64,000 nucleotides of DNA, taken from assembly GCA_001600175.1 (NCBI GenBank), contig BCJC01000001.1, forward strand, positions 1,134,065 to 1,198,064, read 5' to 3'. The notes below the pieces were generated by a model. It saw only the letters and a list, made by a program, of their open reading frames with translations. It was not told where the DNA came from and made no database searches. Positions 11,370-21,323 of this stretch are shown here, one piece after another (position 1 is the first letter of the stretch; the number at the start of each line of letters is the position of its first letter). This DNA comes from Erythrobasidium yunnanense (Eukaryota; Basidiomycota; Cystobasidiomycetes; Erythrobasidiales; Erythrobasidiaceae). The position numbers were made by a program, and so were the translations under genes.

Positions 11370-13747
11370 TGCCTACTATCGCGGGCTTCAAGCCTGTATA
11401 TACAGCCCTGCTAATCAGCTCGTGCATCTCGGCTTTGGATGGTACCGTAGTCGCAGTCGCTCTTAATACCATAAGTGCTAGCATCGGAGGAGCGGAGTAG
11501 GCAGATATCCTGCATGCAAGCCTATAAATCTCATCCTCTGATTACTATCTCACACCTGACAAGAATCGCATCCTGGGTCGGCGCTTCCTATTTACTTACC
11601 GCAGCGTGTACGATCTACACATCTTAATCTTAAAGCTATCTACACAGACTGACAAGCATCTATCCTACTCAGGTCTTTCGCCTTGTGAGCCCGTCTAAGA
11701 ATAGTCACGACATACTCGCAAGCTGAAACTGCTATAGTATGGGCAAAAGCTGCCGATGTCTTTGGACGAAGAATTGCGGTGCTAGCTGCGCTCGCCGGCT
11801 TCGCGCTTAGGTGCGCCTACTTCAAGTAGCTTTCGCAAAAGACACTGACATATAAGCTCGAACAGCTCTCTAGCCTGTGGTTGCTCCAGAACAATGCATC
11901 AGCTGATCTTTGCAAGAGCGATGCAAGGGGTATTCGGAGGCGGAATCTCGTACAGTGCGTCCATGGCGCCCTTCTGAGCTTACGAGTTGGACTGCTGATA
12001 CACCCCACTTGCAGTCAATCGCGTGATTATGGCAGATATAACGACACTACAAGAGCGAGGCATGTATCAAGGAGGTGTGTCGCCTACTTTGCTCTGTCTT
12101 GCTCGAACGGTACTGAACGTTCGCGAGCAGGGCTTTCTGCTGTATGGGGCATCGCAACAGCTCTTGGAGGCATACTCGGTGGGACTATTCTGGAGGTAGG
12201 GATCCGCAAGTCACCTATGGAGCTGCACGCTCATATTCATGCAGGTAATATCTTGGCAAGCCGTCTTTTGGATCAACGTGCCCATAGTAGCGATTACTCT
12301 CGTGCTACATGCAACCTATCTGTCCATCCCTCAGAAGGGGGAGACAATCACTTTCAGCGAGCATATGGCCCAATTCGACTCAGCCGGACTTGTGTTGATT
12401 GTCGGTGGCTCTGCGTCTTGTAAGGCGTCTCGCCCCAGCAGTGAGGCATCTACTGACAATACTCTATATTCAGTACTCTTCGGTCTGTCGAAAGCAGCCT
12501 TAAAAGCCACTCAAGCTTCATCCGTAATTTACCTGCTCGTCGGTACCTTTGGCATATTGGCTGGCGCGTACAACGAAGTGTACACCTCGAAAACACCAAT
12601 ACTGCCTCCGAAGATCTTCCAATCTCGCAACTCCGCTTCCACCCTGGCTGTCTGTGCTATCCACAGCTGCGTTTTTATGCTAGGATCGTTTTACCTGCCG
12701 CAATACTTCCAAGCTATAGGCAACACTCCAATGCAATCTGGAATATGCACCTTGCCTTTCGCAATCAGCTCGTGCAGTATGTTGCTCTGTCCTACAGTCT
12801 GTTCCGATCCACATAACGTTCGCGTTCTTTACAGTCACCGCAGTCTCGGCCGGCTTTGTACTCACAAGATGGCCACGATACAGAGATTTTATGCTGTACA
12901 TCTTCCTCGCCATGACGATCGGATTCTCAGGGCTTTGTCTGCTGGACGACACGACTCCGAAGTTCGTGCAAGAAGCACTGCTCGTACTACCTGCGCTGGG
13001 GTAAGCAGGTTGTCTGACTCTCTCTCCCTCCCCGTCTCTACAAGCTGGCGATGCTAACCTACTTTACATAGAACCGGTCCAGGCTGGACGTTGACTTTAT
13101 TGTGCTATCAAGCGTCGATTCCTAGTGACTACCTGACATCTGTGAGACCTTCTTAGTATACTCAGCCAGCTGGGCGCGGTCTGAGCATACCTTGTACACC
13201 AGGCAATGGCTGGCTTCAGCCTCATCAGAGCGATGAGTGCAGCAGCTGGAGGTGAGTGACGCGAAGCACTGATGAGAGTCCCATATCAGCACGTTATGCT
13301 CACAGCACACATTTCACTCAGTAACTATTGGCGCTGTGATCTATACAAGTCGTCTAGAACCGCGCCTCGAGCGTATAGACGCGAAGAATCTCGAAGCACT
13401 GCTTTCGATGCCGCTTAGTGCCATCGAGAGCTTGGAGCCTGCAAGCTATAGGCAAAGCATTGTGCATGCCCATGCTACAGCGCTGCGAGGTGTCTGGTGC
13501 GTTCAGCTTTAAGACAGCACTGTAGTACCGGCCTCACGCGCTATTTCTGATCTTTAGGATCGCTGCGGCGTTATTAGCGGCCAGCGCCCTTCTTCTAACC
13601 TTCTTGGTATCAAAGAACCTAGGTCGAGACAAACAGCAAGCGGAAACCGGAGCGAAGATTGCGGGAGATGACACTAGAGAAGAATCGCAACCTCTCACTC
13701 TCTACAATGAAGTAGACGAGTTCTTAGAAGAAAACGATACCAAGTAA
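11370..13747 (+). CDS. MFS transporter 1, DHA2 (14-TM drug:H+ antiporter-2) type
   Basis: A multi-exon transporter that looks intact when spliced. Exon 1 begins MPTIAGFKPVYTALLISS and carries the DHA2 motif ALDGTVVAVALNTIS. Short exons then give IASWVGASYLLTAA, PLWAKAADVFGRRIAVL (motif A loop), MHQLIFARAMQGVFGGGI and VIMADITTLQERGMYQG. Next come GLSAVWGIATALGGILGG and WQAVFWINVPI (motif C/TM6 region). Later exons give the expected helices, RWPRYRDFMLYIFLAM, and a last helix (ALLAASALLLTFLV) followed by an acidic cytosolic tail. About thirteen introns are needed, unusually many. DHA2 proteins export drugs, siderophores or basic amino acids; the substrate cannot be inferred. A paralog lies at 37421-39637. 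It differs strongly in its N-terminus, so this is not a recent tandem copy. Confidence 0.85.
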
Positions 13748-13972
13748 TAATGCTATGTGGTCACCACATTCAGCTAGAAGTTTGCTGTAGAAGTATGCAG
13801 GCTGCAGTATGCAAAAATATAGTGATACGATACCTTACATACGCCGTATCAGCTCGATCTCATATTTGTGGATGGCATTGCGACTTGCTTCTCGCGCGTC
13901 ATTTCTTGCCTGCGACCCGACCATTCACATAACTAGCATAGCCTTATTCTGAGTGTATCTGGCCAGTCCAGA

Positions 13973-15761
13973 ATGCAAGATGCGGCAGCCAGCAGTCACT
14001 TCGATATCATTGTCCTTGGAACATCTCTTCGCGAAAGCATATTGGCCGCGTATGTCTGCAGCAGTGGGCCTTGAAGACGTGGATCTGGCCTGATTATTGC
14101 ATATACAGTGCAATAGCAAAGTCTGGCCGCTCGGTTCTACACATCGATGAGAATGCTTATTACGGAGGAGCACAAGCGACGTTCAATCTGAAAGAGCTGA
14201 TCTCCTGGGCGAATCAACCGGATGACAGCAGATACCGCAATGTGGAACTCCTCTATCCTTCCTGCAAGGCTTCTGCACCTCCTCCTGATCTTCTGGCCGC
14301 TTCGCGACACTACAACCTATCTTTATGCCCGACCATAGTTCCCGCAGTCAGCCCTTTCGTAGACACTCTCGTACGTTCTGGAGTCGCGAAATATACAGGC
14401 TTCAAGCTGCTGGATGGTGTGGCCATGCTGGAAGATGGCTCGATAAAGAAGGTCGCGGCAGCGAAAGAGGAGATCTTCAATGACAAAAGCCTCTCTCTAA
14501 TGGATAAACGCAAGCTTATGAAGTTCCTTGTGTTCGCCGGAAGCGACTTCGAGGACAGCGAGCTCATCCGGGGTGACTACAGCCTTCAATGCTAGCCTGT
14601 CCCGTTGCCTTACACACTCTCCTGCAGACCACGGCGACAGTCCATTTCTCAGAATTGTCCAAGATCGCTTCTCCCTCTCTGGCCGTCTGCTGGACCTAAT
14701 TGTGCGAGGAGCGGCTCTTAGCGTGTCAGATCAAGGTGCGCTCGTGTCATCATTTCGCGGTCGGTGCTGACGTCGATTCTCAGATCGGACTGTGGACTGT
14801 ATGCACAATATAAGAAAGTATCTGAAGGCTACTGGGCGCTATGGAAGGTCACCTTTCTTGCTGGCACAGTACGGCGGTATCGGCGAAATTATTCAAGGCT
14901 TCTGCCGGTGAGTCTCGAGCTATGCCACCGAAGGTGTATAATGCTGAGCATGAGACTTGCATCTCCTGGAACAGGACGTCTGCTGTGTTTGGCGGTACGT
15001 CTATGCTCGGAAGGCCAATCTCAGGGATTGTTTCCTCTACGGCCTCAAGTCCTGTAATGCTGAGTGCTGGAGAAGACGAGATATATACCGGAGACTGCCT
15101 AATACAAGAGGCTGCTGCTGACCCGGAGGGACGAGAAGTATGCAGAGCTGTCATTGTTCTGTCGAAGCCTGTCAGCCTATCGATACCTGGTCAAGCTTCC
15201 ACTGACGAGGAGTCAGAAGAAATCGCAGGGCACGGATTAGCCTCTCAAGCCGAAAACGCCTTGTTTGTGATATCGCCTGGATCGTTGGGTGAAGCATTTC
15301 CGCCAAGCCCCGTTACAATCCTGATGGCTGGTGAAGGGACATTCTCGGCGCCAAGTGGTCAATGTGAGACCCCCTTCCCCTAAGCTTCTTCGATGTCCGT
15401 CGGTTAACCTCCTCTTCTAGACGTGCTCTATATGTCAACAACTTGTCAAGATCAAGCAAGCTCAGCTCGCGCTGTACTCGAGCCTTGCCTACAAGCTCTT
15501 TTGAGAGCAAGCGGACCGTCTGAGCCCGAAGAGGGTCAGCTTCTTGCCCTATATTACTCTGAGCGTCAATCGTCGAGAGTAGCTATCGATAAAAATGGGG
15601 AACAGACATCAATAAAGCTTAGTGACCCATCGGCTCTATCTCTTGCGGAAGTGTGCGATAGCGCAGTCAAGGATGCCTTTACCATGTTCGAGACTATCAC
15701 CGGAGAGCAAGAACTTTTTGCTGCAAACGAAGACAACAACGCTGGCGGGGACGATGAATAG
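13973..15761 (+). CDS. MRS6: Rab escort protein (Rab geranylgeranyltransferase component A, Mrs6/REP)
   Basis: REP presents Rab GTPases to geranylgeranyltransferase II for prenylation. Exon 1 (MQDAAASSHFDIIVLGTSLR, then ESILAA) joins AIAKSGRSVLHIDENAYYGG across an intron at about 14052-14110. This recreates the GDI/REP dinucleotide-fold signature. Further REP features are LMKFLVFAGSDFED, LIVRGAALSVSDQ, AQYGGIGEIIQGFCR and RTSAVFGGT. An insert rich in Ser, Glu and Gly near 15060-15250 is typical of REP as against GDI. The C-terminus has a short acidic stretch (NNAGGDDE). GDI is the only close alternative. The long insert and the GTSLRES start (not the G-TGL-EC of GDI) favour REP. Six exons are visible, all with GT-AG introns. 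Confidence 0.88.
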
Positions 15762-15780
15762 TGGGAGTACATCTTGATCA

Positions 15781-16640
15781 TCAGTTCCGCTTGAACTCTG
15801 CCGATATATCGGTGATGGACGTCGGCAGCGCAGCCTAAACGAAGGAGTCAGCTTTGGCTAGGACGGAGATGCGGGCTGGACAACTCACCTTCTCATCGTA
15901 ATCATCCCATCGACCGTCTTCAAACTCGAAGGATTCAAACAATGTGCCGGATTCTGCACCCTTGCAAGTCCAAGAACCCTGATTCTTCGATTAGCAATAA
16001 TGGGCGATCACATGTGCCGCTCACGACAGCTTACCCTAGCTTCGAAACCAATGAATTCACAACCACGACACTCGAATACGACAAGGGTGGAAGCTTCGTT
16101 CTTCTCTGCCTTTTCGAGGGTGTGAACGGGGGCTTCTGGCTTCTTTCCTTTCGGATCGTCAAAGACAGCGGACGCTTCGCGCTTGAACGGGAAAGACATT
16201 AGGCAATGCTTGGTGTCTTTAGAGCCCGGCGTACCTTGCAAAAGTTACAGCGGAATACAAAGTTAGCTGTACCGCGACTGCCGCTCATTTCCCGCTCGTC
16301 CTGCAGCAATACAAGCACATTTTCAGATCTCAGCTATATGCCATGTTCAGAACAGGCTGTCGCTGACTGTGCGACTGATGCCAACGGTATTCGGATGCGT
16401 TTCGCGGCATGACGAGCATTGCACCTTGACGAAGTAGGTATAGTCTTCCGAGCTCGGACGCAGATCTGTGACATTCTCAAGTGTAGCCTGAGATCCATGA
16501 TGAGTGTAACGTGTCAGATCATCCAGGCAGTATACGTCGTTACTTCTAGTTCTACCTTGAAAGCCAACTTCAGTTTCTGCGAGATCCGACGTCAGTGATA
16601 TACGCTTGGAACATGGCAGCACTAGCAATCTTACAACCAT
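15781..16640 (-). CDS. CXXC zinc-binding protein, CZIB/DUF866 (C1orf123) family
   Basis: The coding sequence begins with a 6-base exon, ATGGTT (16635-16640). A 21-base exon (16556-16576) follows, then the main exons. Together they read MVKLKLAFKATLENVTDLR, matching the family start. Later come VKVQCSSCRETHPNTVG, SGSRGTANFVFRCNFCK and VFECRGCEFIGFEAR. The four zinc-binding cysteines of the two CxxC pairs (CSSC, CNFC) are present, and a further CRGC follows. The last exon gives ALPTSITDISAEFKRN with a stop at 15781-15783. The family is a small conserved eukaryotic zinc protein of about 160 residues, reported as a zinc-linked partner of heavy-metal-associated proteins. Its biochemical role is not settled. 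A gene finder that starts at 16640 without splicing would make a false 98-residue protein. Confidence 0.88.
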
Positions 16641-16892
16641 GTTTGCCTAAGTTTGACGTATCGGAAACAGACCAAGGCGGACAAGGCAAAGGAACCTCTG
16701 CTTTTCGCCAATTCTACCTTTATCTTACAGCCTTTCTTTGAACGTTCCAGTCTATACGACATCAGCGCATCTCTTCCCCACGCATCTCTGCATACCTGCC
16801 AGAAAAGAGCTACGTCGCGACGTAGGCAGCAAGATCTATGATAGAGTTGTAGGTAGCAAGCTGACACGGGAATACAGAAGACGTAGACTTGG

Positions 16893-18905
16893 ATGACAGG
16901 TGGTCCTTGGACCTTACTGCGCCGCATTCAAGTCCCTAAAGCACTGTCCAAAACGTCTGTCGCCAAAAAAGCTGAAGCTGCCAATGTCCGCCAATCTGCG
17001 CGGCCTCCGGTGACAAAGAAGACACCAGAGGATCCCTATCTGCCTTCTGGAACTCTCTTCGAAGCCCGTTTACACGCGAATGTCGACATGGCCAAAAAAT
17101 CACGAGTACGCAAAGCAGACGATGGAGTCGCGGCAAGCAGGCCAAGAGCCCGCGAGATACCTCTAGGAGAGAAGCGTGTCAATCGCAAAGATAAAGGCAG
17201 AGCTCTGGTGGAAGAGGAGACTCCGAAACCCGTCGAAGAGCCTGTTCAAAGAGCTCGACCATCTTTCAGAAGCCCAATTCGCTTACAGCCGACGGAACCT
17301 GAGACTCCAGTAGCTTCTACTTCAGCTCATGTCTACAAGAAGCCATCCTTCCGAAGGGCGCTTTCAACACAGGCTGCAGCGCGGGATGATGGCGCCAAGG
17401 TACCGACTGCAGCATGGCAAGTACAGCGTGATGTCCCTGTCAAGTATCGCCGAGAGAAGAAGCATGCCTTAAGACCTAAGATGACGCTAGACGACGCCGG
17501 TCTGCCCACACTCAAGTCACCAGTCGATACGCCTAGTCTGCTCAGGATCCTACGTGATACCTGTTATTTCGTGCCGCCCACGCCGAAGTTGCTCAAGCAC
17601 CTCATCCTTTACCACAATTCCTGGCTTCCGCACGCCAACGCGTCCACATACAACATACTGCTCGAGCTATCTTTACGAGTGGCAGACATTCGCAGTCAGA
17701 ACTATCTGCTGCGTAAGATTGAGGATGAGGGCATTCCCTTCGACGCAACGACATGGGACATTTACATGGAGGGACTGGCTTTAGAAGGCCGATGGAAGCG
17801 GCTGGCAGAAGCGTATGAGGATAGACAGCGCGCAGGTACGCCTATCAAGAAAGTAGGCTGGACAAGGATGCTGCAGGCTGCTACACGGAACGGCAAGACT
17901 TCCATATCGAAAGCGGACGATACCAATCGGATCAGTCCTATATATTCCGCTGTCTACACATTGCCGAAAGGTGTAAGACAGCTTCCGCTGGAATACTTCT
18001 CGCAACCCATTGGACCCGATGTCGACCATCTACTGGCTGCTATGATGCCTGCCGATGCGATACCAATGGACTTTCAGACGACTTTAGCTGTCGCACATCG
18101 ATTAGCCAAGCAGCGACGTTGGCAAGAGGCGAGTGATATTGCGGATATCTGGTTGGACAGATCTCAACACATTCGAAAGCCTGCCCCAATCAAGGATCCG
18201 ATTGGCGAGCAGTGTACAAGTCTGCTGCATGTCATCATGGAAGGACTAGTCATAACGCGCGCAGAACCAGCAGATATCCTAGCTTTCGTCGACGGCTACC
18301 TGGAGAAGTATGCCTCCCTCCGACCGAAACCCTCTCTCCATACTCTGTTCCTCCTTCTTCAGTCTTATCGAAGTATGTCGGTCGCTCGGTGCTTCACCGA
18401 AGCTGCGCAAACGTACGGCGATTTCATCCAGACTTACAAACTGGAGACTAAGTCACCCTCAGACCTCTATAGCGATATAAAGTGCAGGCGACAACTTCAG
18501 GACTATGGCTTGTGGGCCCTTCGTGTCGTAGCACGGCCAGGAAGGCACGTACCACTGCAGGAAGAGAACAGGAAACGGATGTCTGCGCTCAGGATAGATT
18601 TGGCTGCAATCGACGATTTGATCAATAACGGTGCGCCCACCGGCGGTATTTCGGCTGAAGAGTCTAGAAGACCGCTTCCTCCAGATCTAGAAGCGAATCT
18701 TCGGCATGAGCGCTCAAGCTACCTTGCCTTTCTGGCTCGCTTGAAGACAGCGTATGCAATGTTCAGGCATGAATGCGCCGTGCATCGCGAAAGGTTAAGG
18801 AGAAAGGCAGGACTGCCAGTGCGCCGGAGAGCCCCCATCAAGGCTATTCTACGGAGACGACCGTTCTTTGGTAGAAAAGCGAAGCCGCGCCAATCGGCAA
18901 CATAG
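16893..18905 (+). CDS. PPR-like mitochondrial protein, intronless
   Basis: This is the longest single-exon gene here, at 670 residues. The first 130 residues are very basic, Pro/Ala/Arg-rich and nearly without acidic clusters, fitting a mitochondrial presequence and linker. The middle, residues about 200-420, shows helical hairpins with PPR-like spacing: HANASTYNILLELSLRVADI, then FDATTWDIYMEGLALEGRW. The C-terminus is strongly basic (RLRRKAGLPVRRRAPIKAIL), suggesting RNA or ribosome contact. PPR proteins bind organellar RNA. Repeats are degenerate and I cannot name the ortholog. A stop codon lies just upstream of the ATG in the same frame, supporting this start. Confidence 0.75.
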   Translation: MTGGPWTLLRRIQVPKALSKTSVAKKAEAANVRQSARPPVTKKTPEDPYLPSGTLFEARLHANVDMAKKSRVRKADDGVAASRPRAREIPLGEKRVNRKDKGRALVEEETPKPVEEPVQRARPSFRSPIRLQPTEPETPVASTSAHVYKKPSFRRALSTQAAARDDGAKVPTAAWQVQRDVPVKYRREKKHALRPKMTLDDAGLPTLKSPVDTPSLLRILRDTCYFVPPTPKLLKHLILYHNSWLPHANASTYNILLELSLRVADIRSQNYLLRKIEDEGIPFDATTWDIYMEGLALEGRWKRLAEAYEDRQRAGTPIKKVGWTRMLQAATRNGKTSISKADDTNRISPIYSAVYTLPKGVRQLPLEYFSQPIGPDVDHLLAAMMPADAIPMDFQTTLAVAHRLAKQRRWQEASDIADIWLDRSQHIRKPAPIKDPIGEQCTSLLHVIMEGLVITRAEPADILAFVDGYLEKYASLRPKPSLHTLFLLLQSYRSMSVARCFTEAAQTYGDFIQTYKLETKSPSDLYSDIKCRRQLQDYGLWALRVVARPGRHVPLQEENRKRMSALRIDLAAIDDLINNGAPTGGISAEESRRPLPPDLEANLRHERSSYLAFLARLKTAYAMFRHECAVHRERLRRKAGLPVRRRAPIKAILRRRPFFGRKAKPRQSAT

Positions 18906-18991
18906 GCTGGAACAACAAGATTTTCCCTAGTACTACCATTATTCGGCTCCAGATATCTCTGACTCTATCGAAGATCCCGTGGCTTCTGGCC

Positions 18992-20192
18992 CTATTTCTT
19001 GAAGCCCGACGCTTCTTTCGAACCACCGAGTCCGGAAGCATGCTGGGTTGCAACTTGGATTGTTCTGGCTATCGTACTCCGCACTCGTCCATCTTCAAGA
19101 GTCAGTAGTCCTGCAATAGTGCAGCCTCCCGGAGCTGTCACGACTTGTCAGCCATTGTCACATCAGCCAAGGATTTGCGTCCACGGACTCGTCACGCTGT
19201 CTTTGATGGCTGCAGGGTGCGATCCTAGCTGGAGCACCATTCTTGCTGCGCCCTGCATGGCTAGAGTAACATTTCCATCAGAAGGGACGTTGGCATAGCC
19301 AACGCGATAGATGGCCTTACTTTGTGCAGCGAGCTCCAAAGCTTCTGTCCTTGGCAGACCCATCATCACACCACCATCCGCCATAGCCTCCAGCATCAGA
19401 CAAGCAAAAGCCGGACCAGATCCCGACAGTGCTGTGCATGCATCAAAGTGTTTCTCCTCCAAGAAGCGACACTTTCCTATCGGACTGAAGAGGGAAGTGA
19501 GGACTTTGCGATCCAATGTCGCGGAAGAAGAGGAAGGAGAGGGAGGCGTTACGACGGTCATGCCTTCGCGGATCTGCAGATTTTCTCGGTCACCAAACGT
19601 ACTCTGCGTGCTTCAGATAGGGAGCGGCGTACCTTGCAAGGTGTGTTTGGCATAGCTCGCACTACCCGAGTACTTTCCGGCGACCAGCTTTTGAGCTGTC
19701 CAAGGGTTGTACCGGCCAGGATAGATATCAACAGCTTGCCTTCCAACGCTTCTGACATCCCTTGTTCGGTCAGTATCGACTGTGCCATTTGCGGTTTGCA
19801 GCTGTACTCAAAGATAAGCAATCTGGTGGTCGGCTCAAGAATATGAGGCAGCTTCACCATAGCAGAACGACATCTGATTGCGAGACTGCTTCGATGTTGT
19901 TTCCAGCTTGTACTTTGACAGCAGCTCCTCCGGGCAATGCTTTGAAGGTCTTGCTCAATTTACGGGCGCTTTCCTCTCGCGAGACGGTCGCAATGTACGC
20001 GTTAGGGAGTGATTCGAGGTCGCCGTCAAAGAGCTGCGAGCTGCCAGGCGAAGGAGGTGCAGATGCGCCATTCTGCAAGCTTTTGACGCCAGAAGTGCTG
20101 CTGCCTTGGATCTCAGAGACGGTCGCCAGAACGCCAGAAGTTACGGCGATGCCCATAGTCCCGCATCCGATGACAGCGAGCGTGTACGGCAT
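18992..20192 (-). CDS. PRO3: Pyrroline-5-carboxylate reductase (proline biosynthesis)
   Basis: The enzyme reduces pyrroline-5-carboxylate to proline with NAD(P)H, the last step of proline synthesis. The start at 20192 gives the Rossmann loop MPYTLAVIGCGTMGIAV. Then come EAVSQSDVVLLC, ISILAGTTLGQLKSW and VVRAMPNTPCK. An intron leads to IREGMTVVTP, then HFDACTALSGSGPAF (catalytic/dimer signature), MLEAMADGGVMMGLPR and ALQGAARMVLQ-type helices. The last intron (about 19137-19182) joins DSVT to PGGCTIAGLLTLEDGRV, the proline reductase PROSITE-like signature. The stop is at 18992-18994. Two extra Ser/Pro-rich inserts near residues 30-50 and 190-200 lengthen it slightly. Reading the unspliced frame would lose the conserved C-terminal motif. 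Confidence 0.93.
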
Positions 20193-20291
20193 GGTTGGTC
20201 GATGTCCAAGATGATATTCGAAAATGTCGAAAAGCAAGAGAGCTACGGTACCATCAGCTTGTGCTGAAACCTATCGATTCTAGATGACAGA

Positions 20292-21170
20292 ATGGCGCAG
20301 AAGGGTCCTCTTGATGATCGGATACAGCTCACAGATGCCTTAGCTGCAAGCTTTCGAGGCGATGAATCCCTCAAGATCCTCATGAGAACCGCTGGCTTCG
20401 GTATGCAGAGCTCTGCAGGAAAGCTGACAATTGCCTGACGTTTACGTTCCCTAGCCATTGCTGGAGGCTTCTCTGGATCTGCTATCGCGACTTGGAGACA
20501 TGCTCCAGCTATCCCAGCTGCTTTCCAAAGTGCCGTCAGTACAGGCGCGACCGCTTTCGCTTTCTTCTGTGATTCATTCATCAACCATCGTTCTACCCTT
20601 CTACTCTTCGCTAATACTTCATAGAAACAGCCCTCCGCGAATACCTCGTCTTGCCCACTTCTTCCTATCTTTACGCTACGCAGAATATCGGTAGCTCTTC
20701 ACCTCACTTTACGGATGTACTAGAATCTGCACTGGCAGGTTTTGGGACAGGCGCTTTTTTCGGTGCTTATCATTGTAAGGCGACCGCAAATCCCATGCTT
20801 TCTTACATTGCTGATTTGCATTGTAGTCGGAGCGTCGCGTAGGATAGCTACGGGCGGCCTAACCTTCTCCGTGTTAGCTGCGTTAGGTCAGCTCACCTTC
20901 AATGAGCTGAACCTTCAGCGAGTGCGCTTCATCAAGCGGCGGCAGGACGAAAGCAGCGATCTGAAAACAAGGCCAATCCAGCCTGCTAAACCGCCGATAC
21001 TGCAGCGTGTGACGGAATCTATACTCTCAGTTTCGCCGATACGCAAGCTGTCAGATGATGAATATACAGATACACTGCGGGTCAAGATCGAGCACGCACA
21101 ACGCGAGCTTAGCATAGTAGGAGCGCAGTTAGAAGAGGCCGAGGCAGCTTTGAAAAAGAGCAAAGCGTAG
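20292..21170 (+). CDS. Uncharacterised small membrane protein with C-terminal coiled coil
   Basis: I do not recognise the family with confidence. The start is taken at MAQKGPLDDRIQLTDALAAS (20292). Splicing at about 20410-20455 gives ILMRTAGFAIAGGFSGSAI, a Gly-rich hydrophobic segment. A second segment (FQSAVSTGATAFAFF) follows and then ALREYLVLPTSSY. Further Gly-rich segments (ALAGFGTGAFFGAYH; RRIATGGLTFSVLAALGQ) follow after introns. The end, from about residue 160, is charged and helical (VKIEHAQRELSIVGAQLEEA). The pattern of short Gly/Ala-rich helices resembles Tim17/22/23-like proteins in general character, but I see no definite signature. Four exons are likely. Confidence 0.6.
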
Positions 21171-21323
21171 ACTACTTTATAGTTCAACGGCATAATTCGA
21201 TGGATCTCACCCAAGTGTAAACGGATCTGTCAACTGTCTAGGCACTACTATCAACAACAGCAACACACAATTACTTCGACTTTATATTACACTTATAGCT
21301 GGATCAAGAGAAGAATTGTTGCT

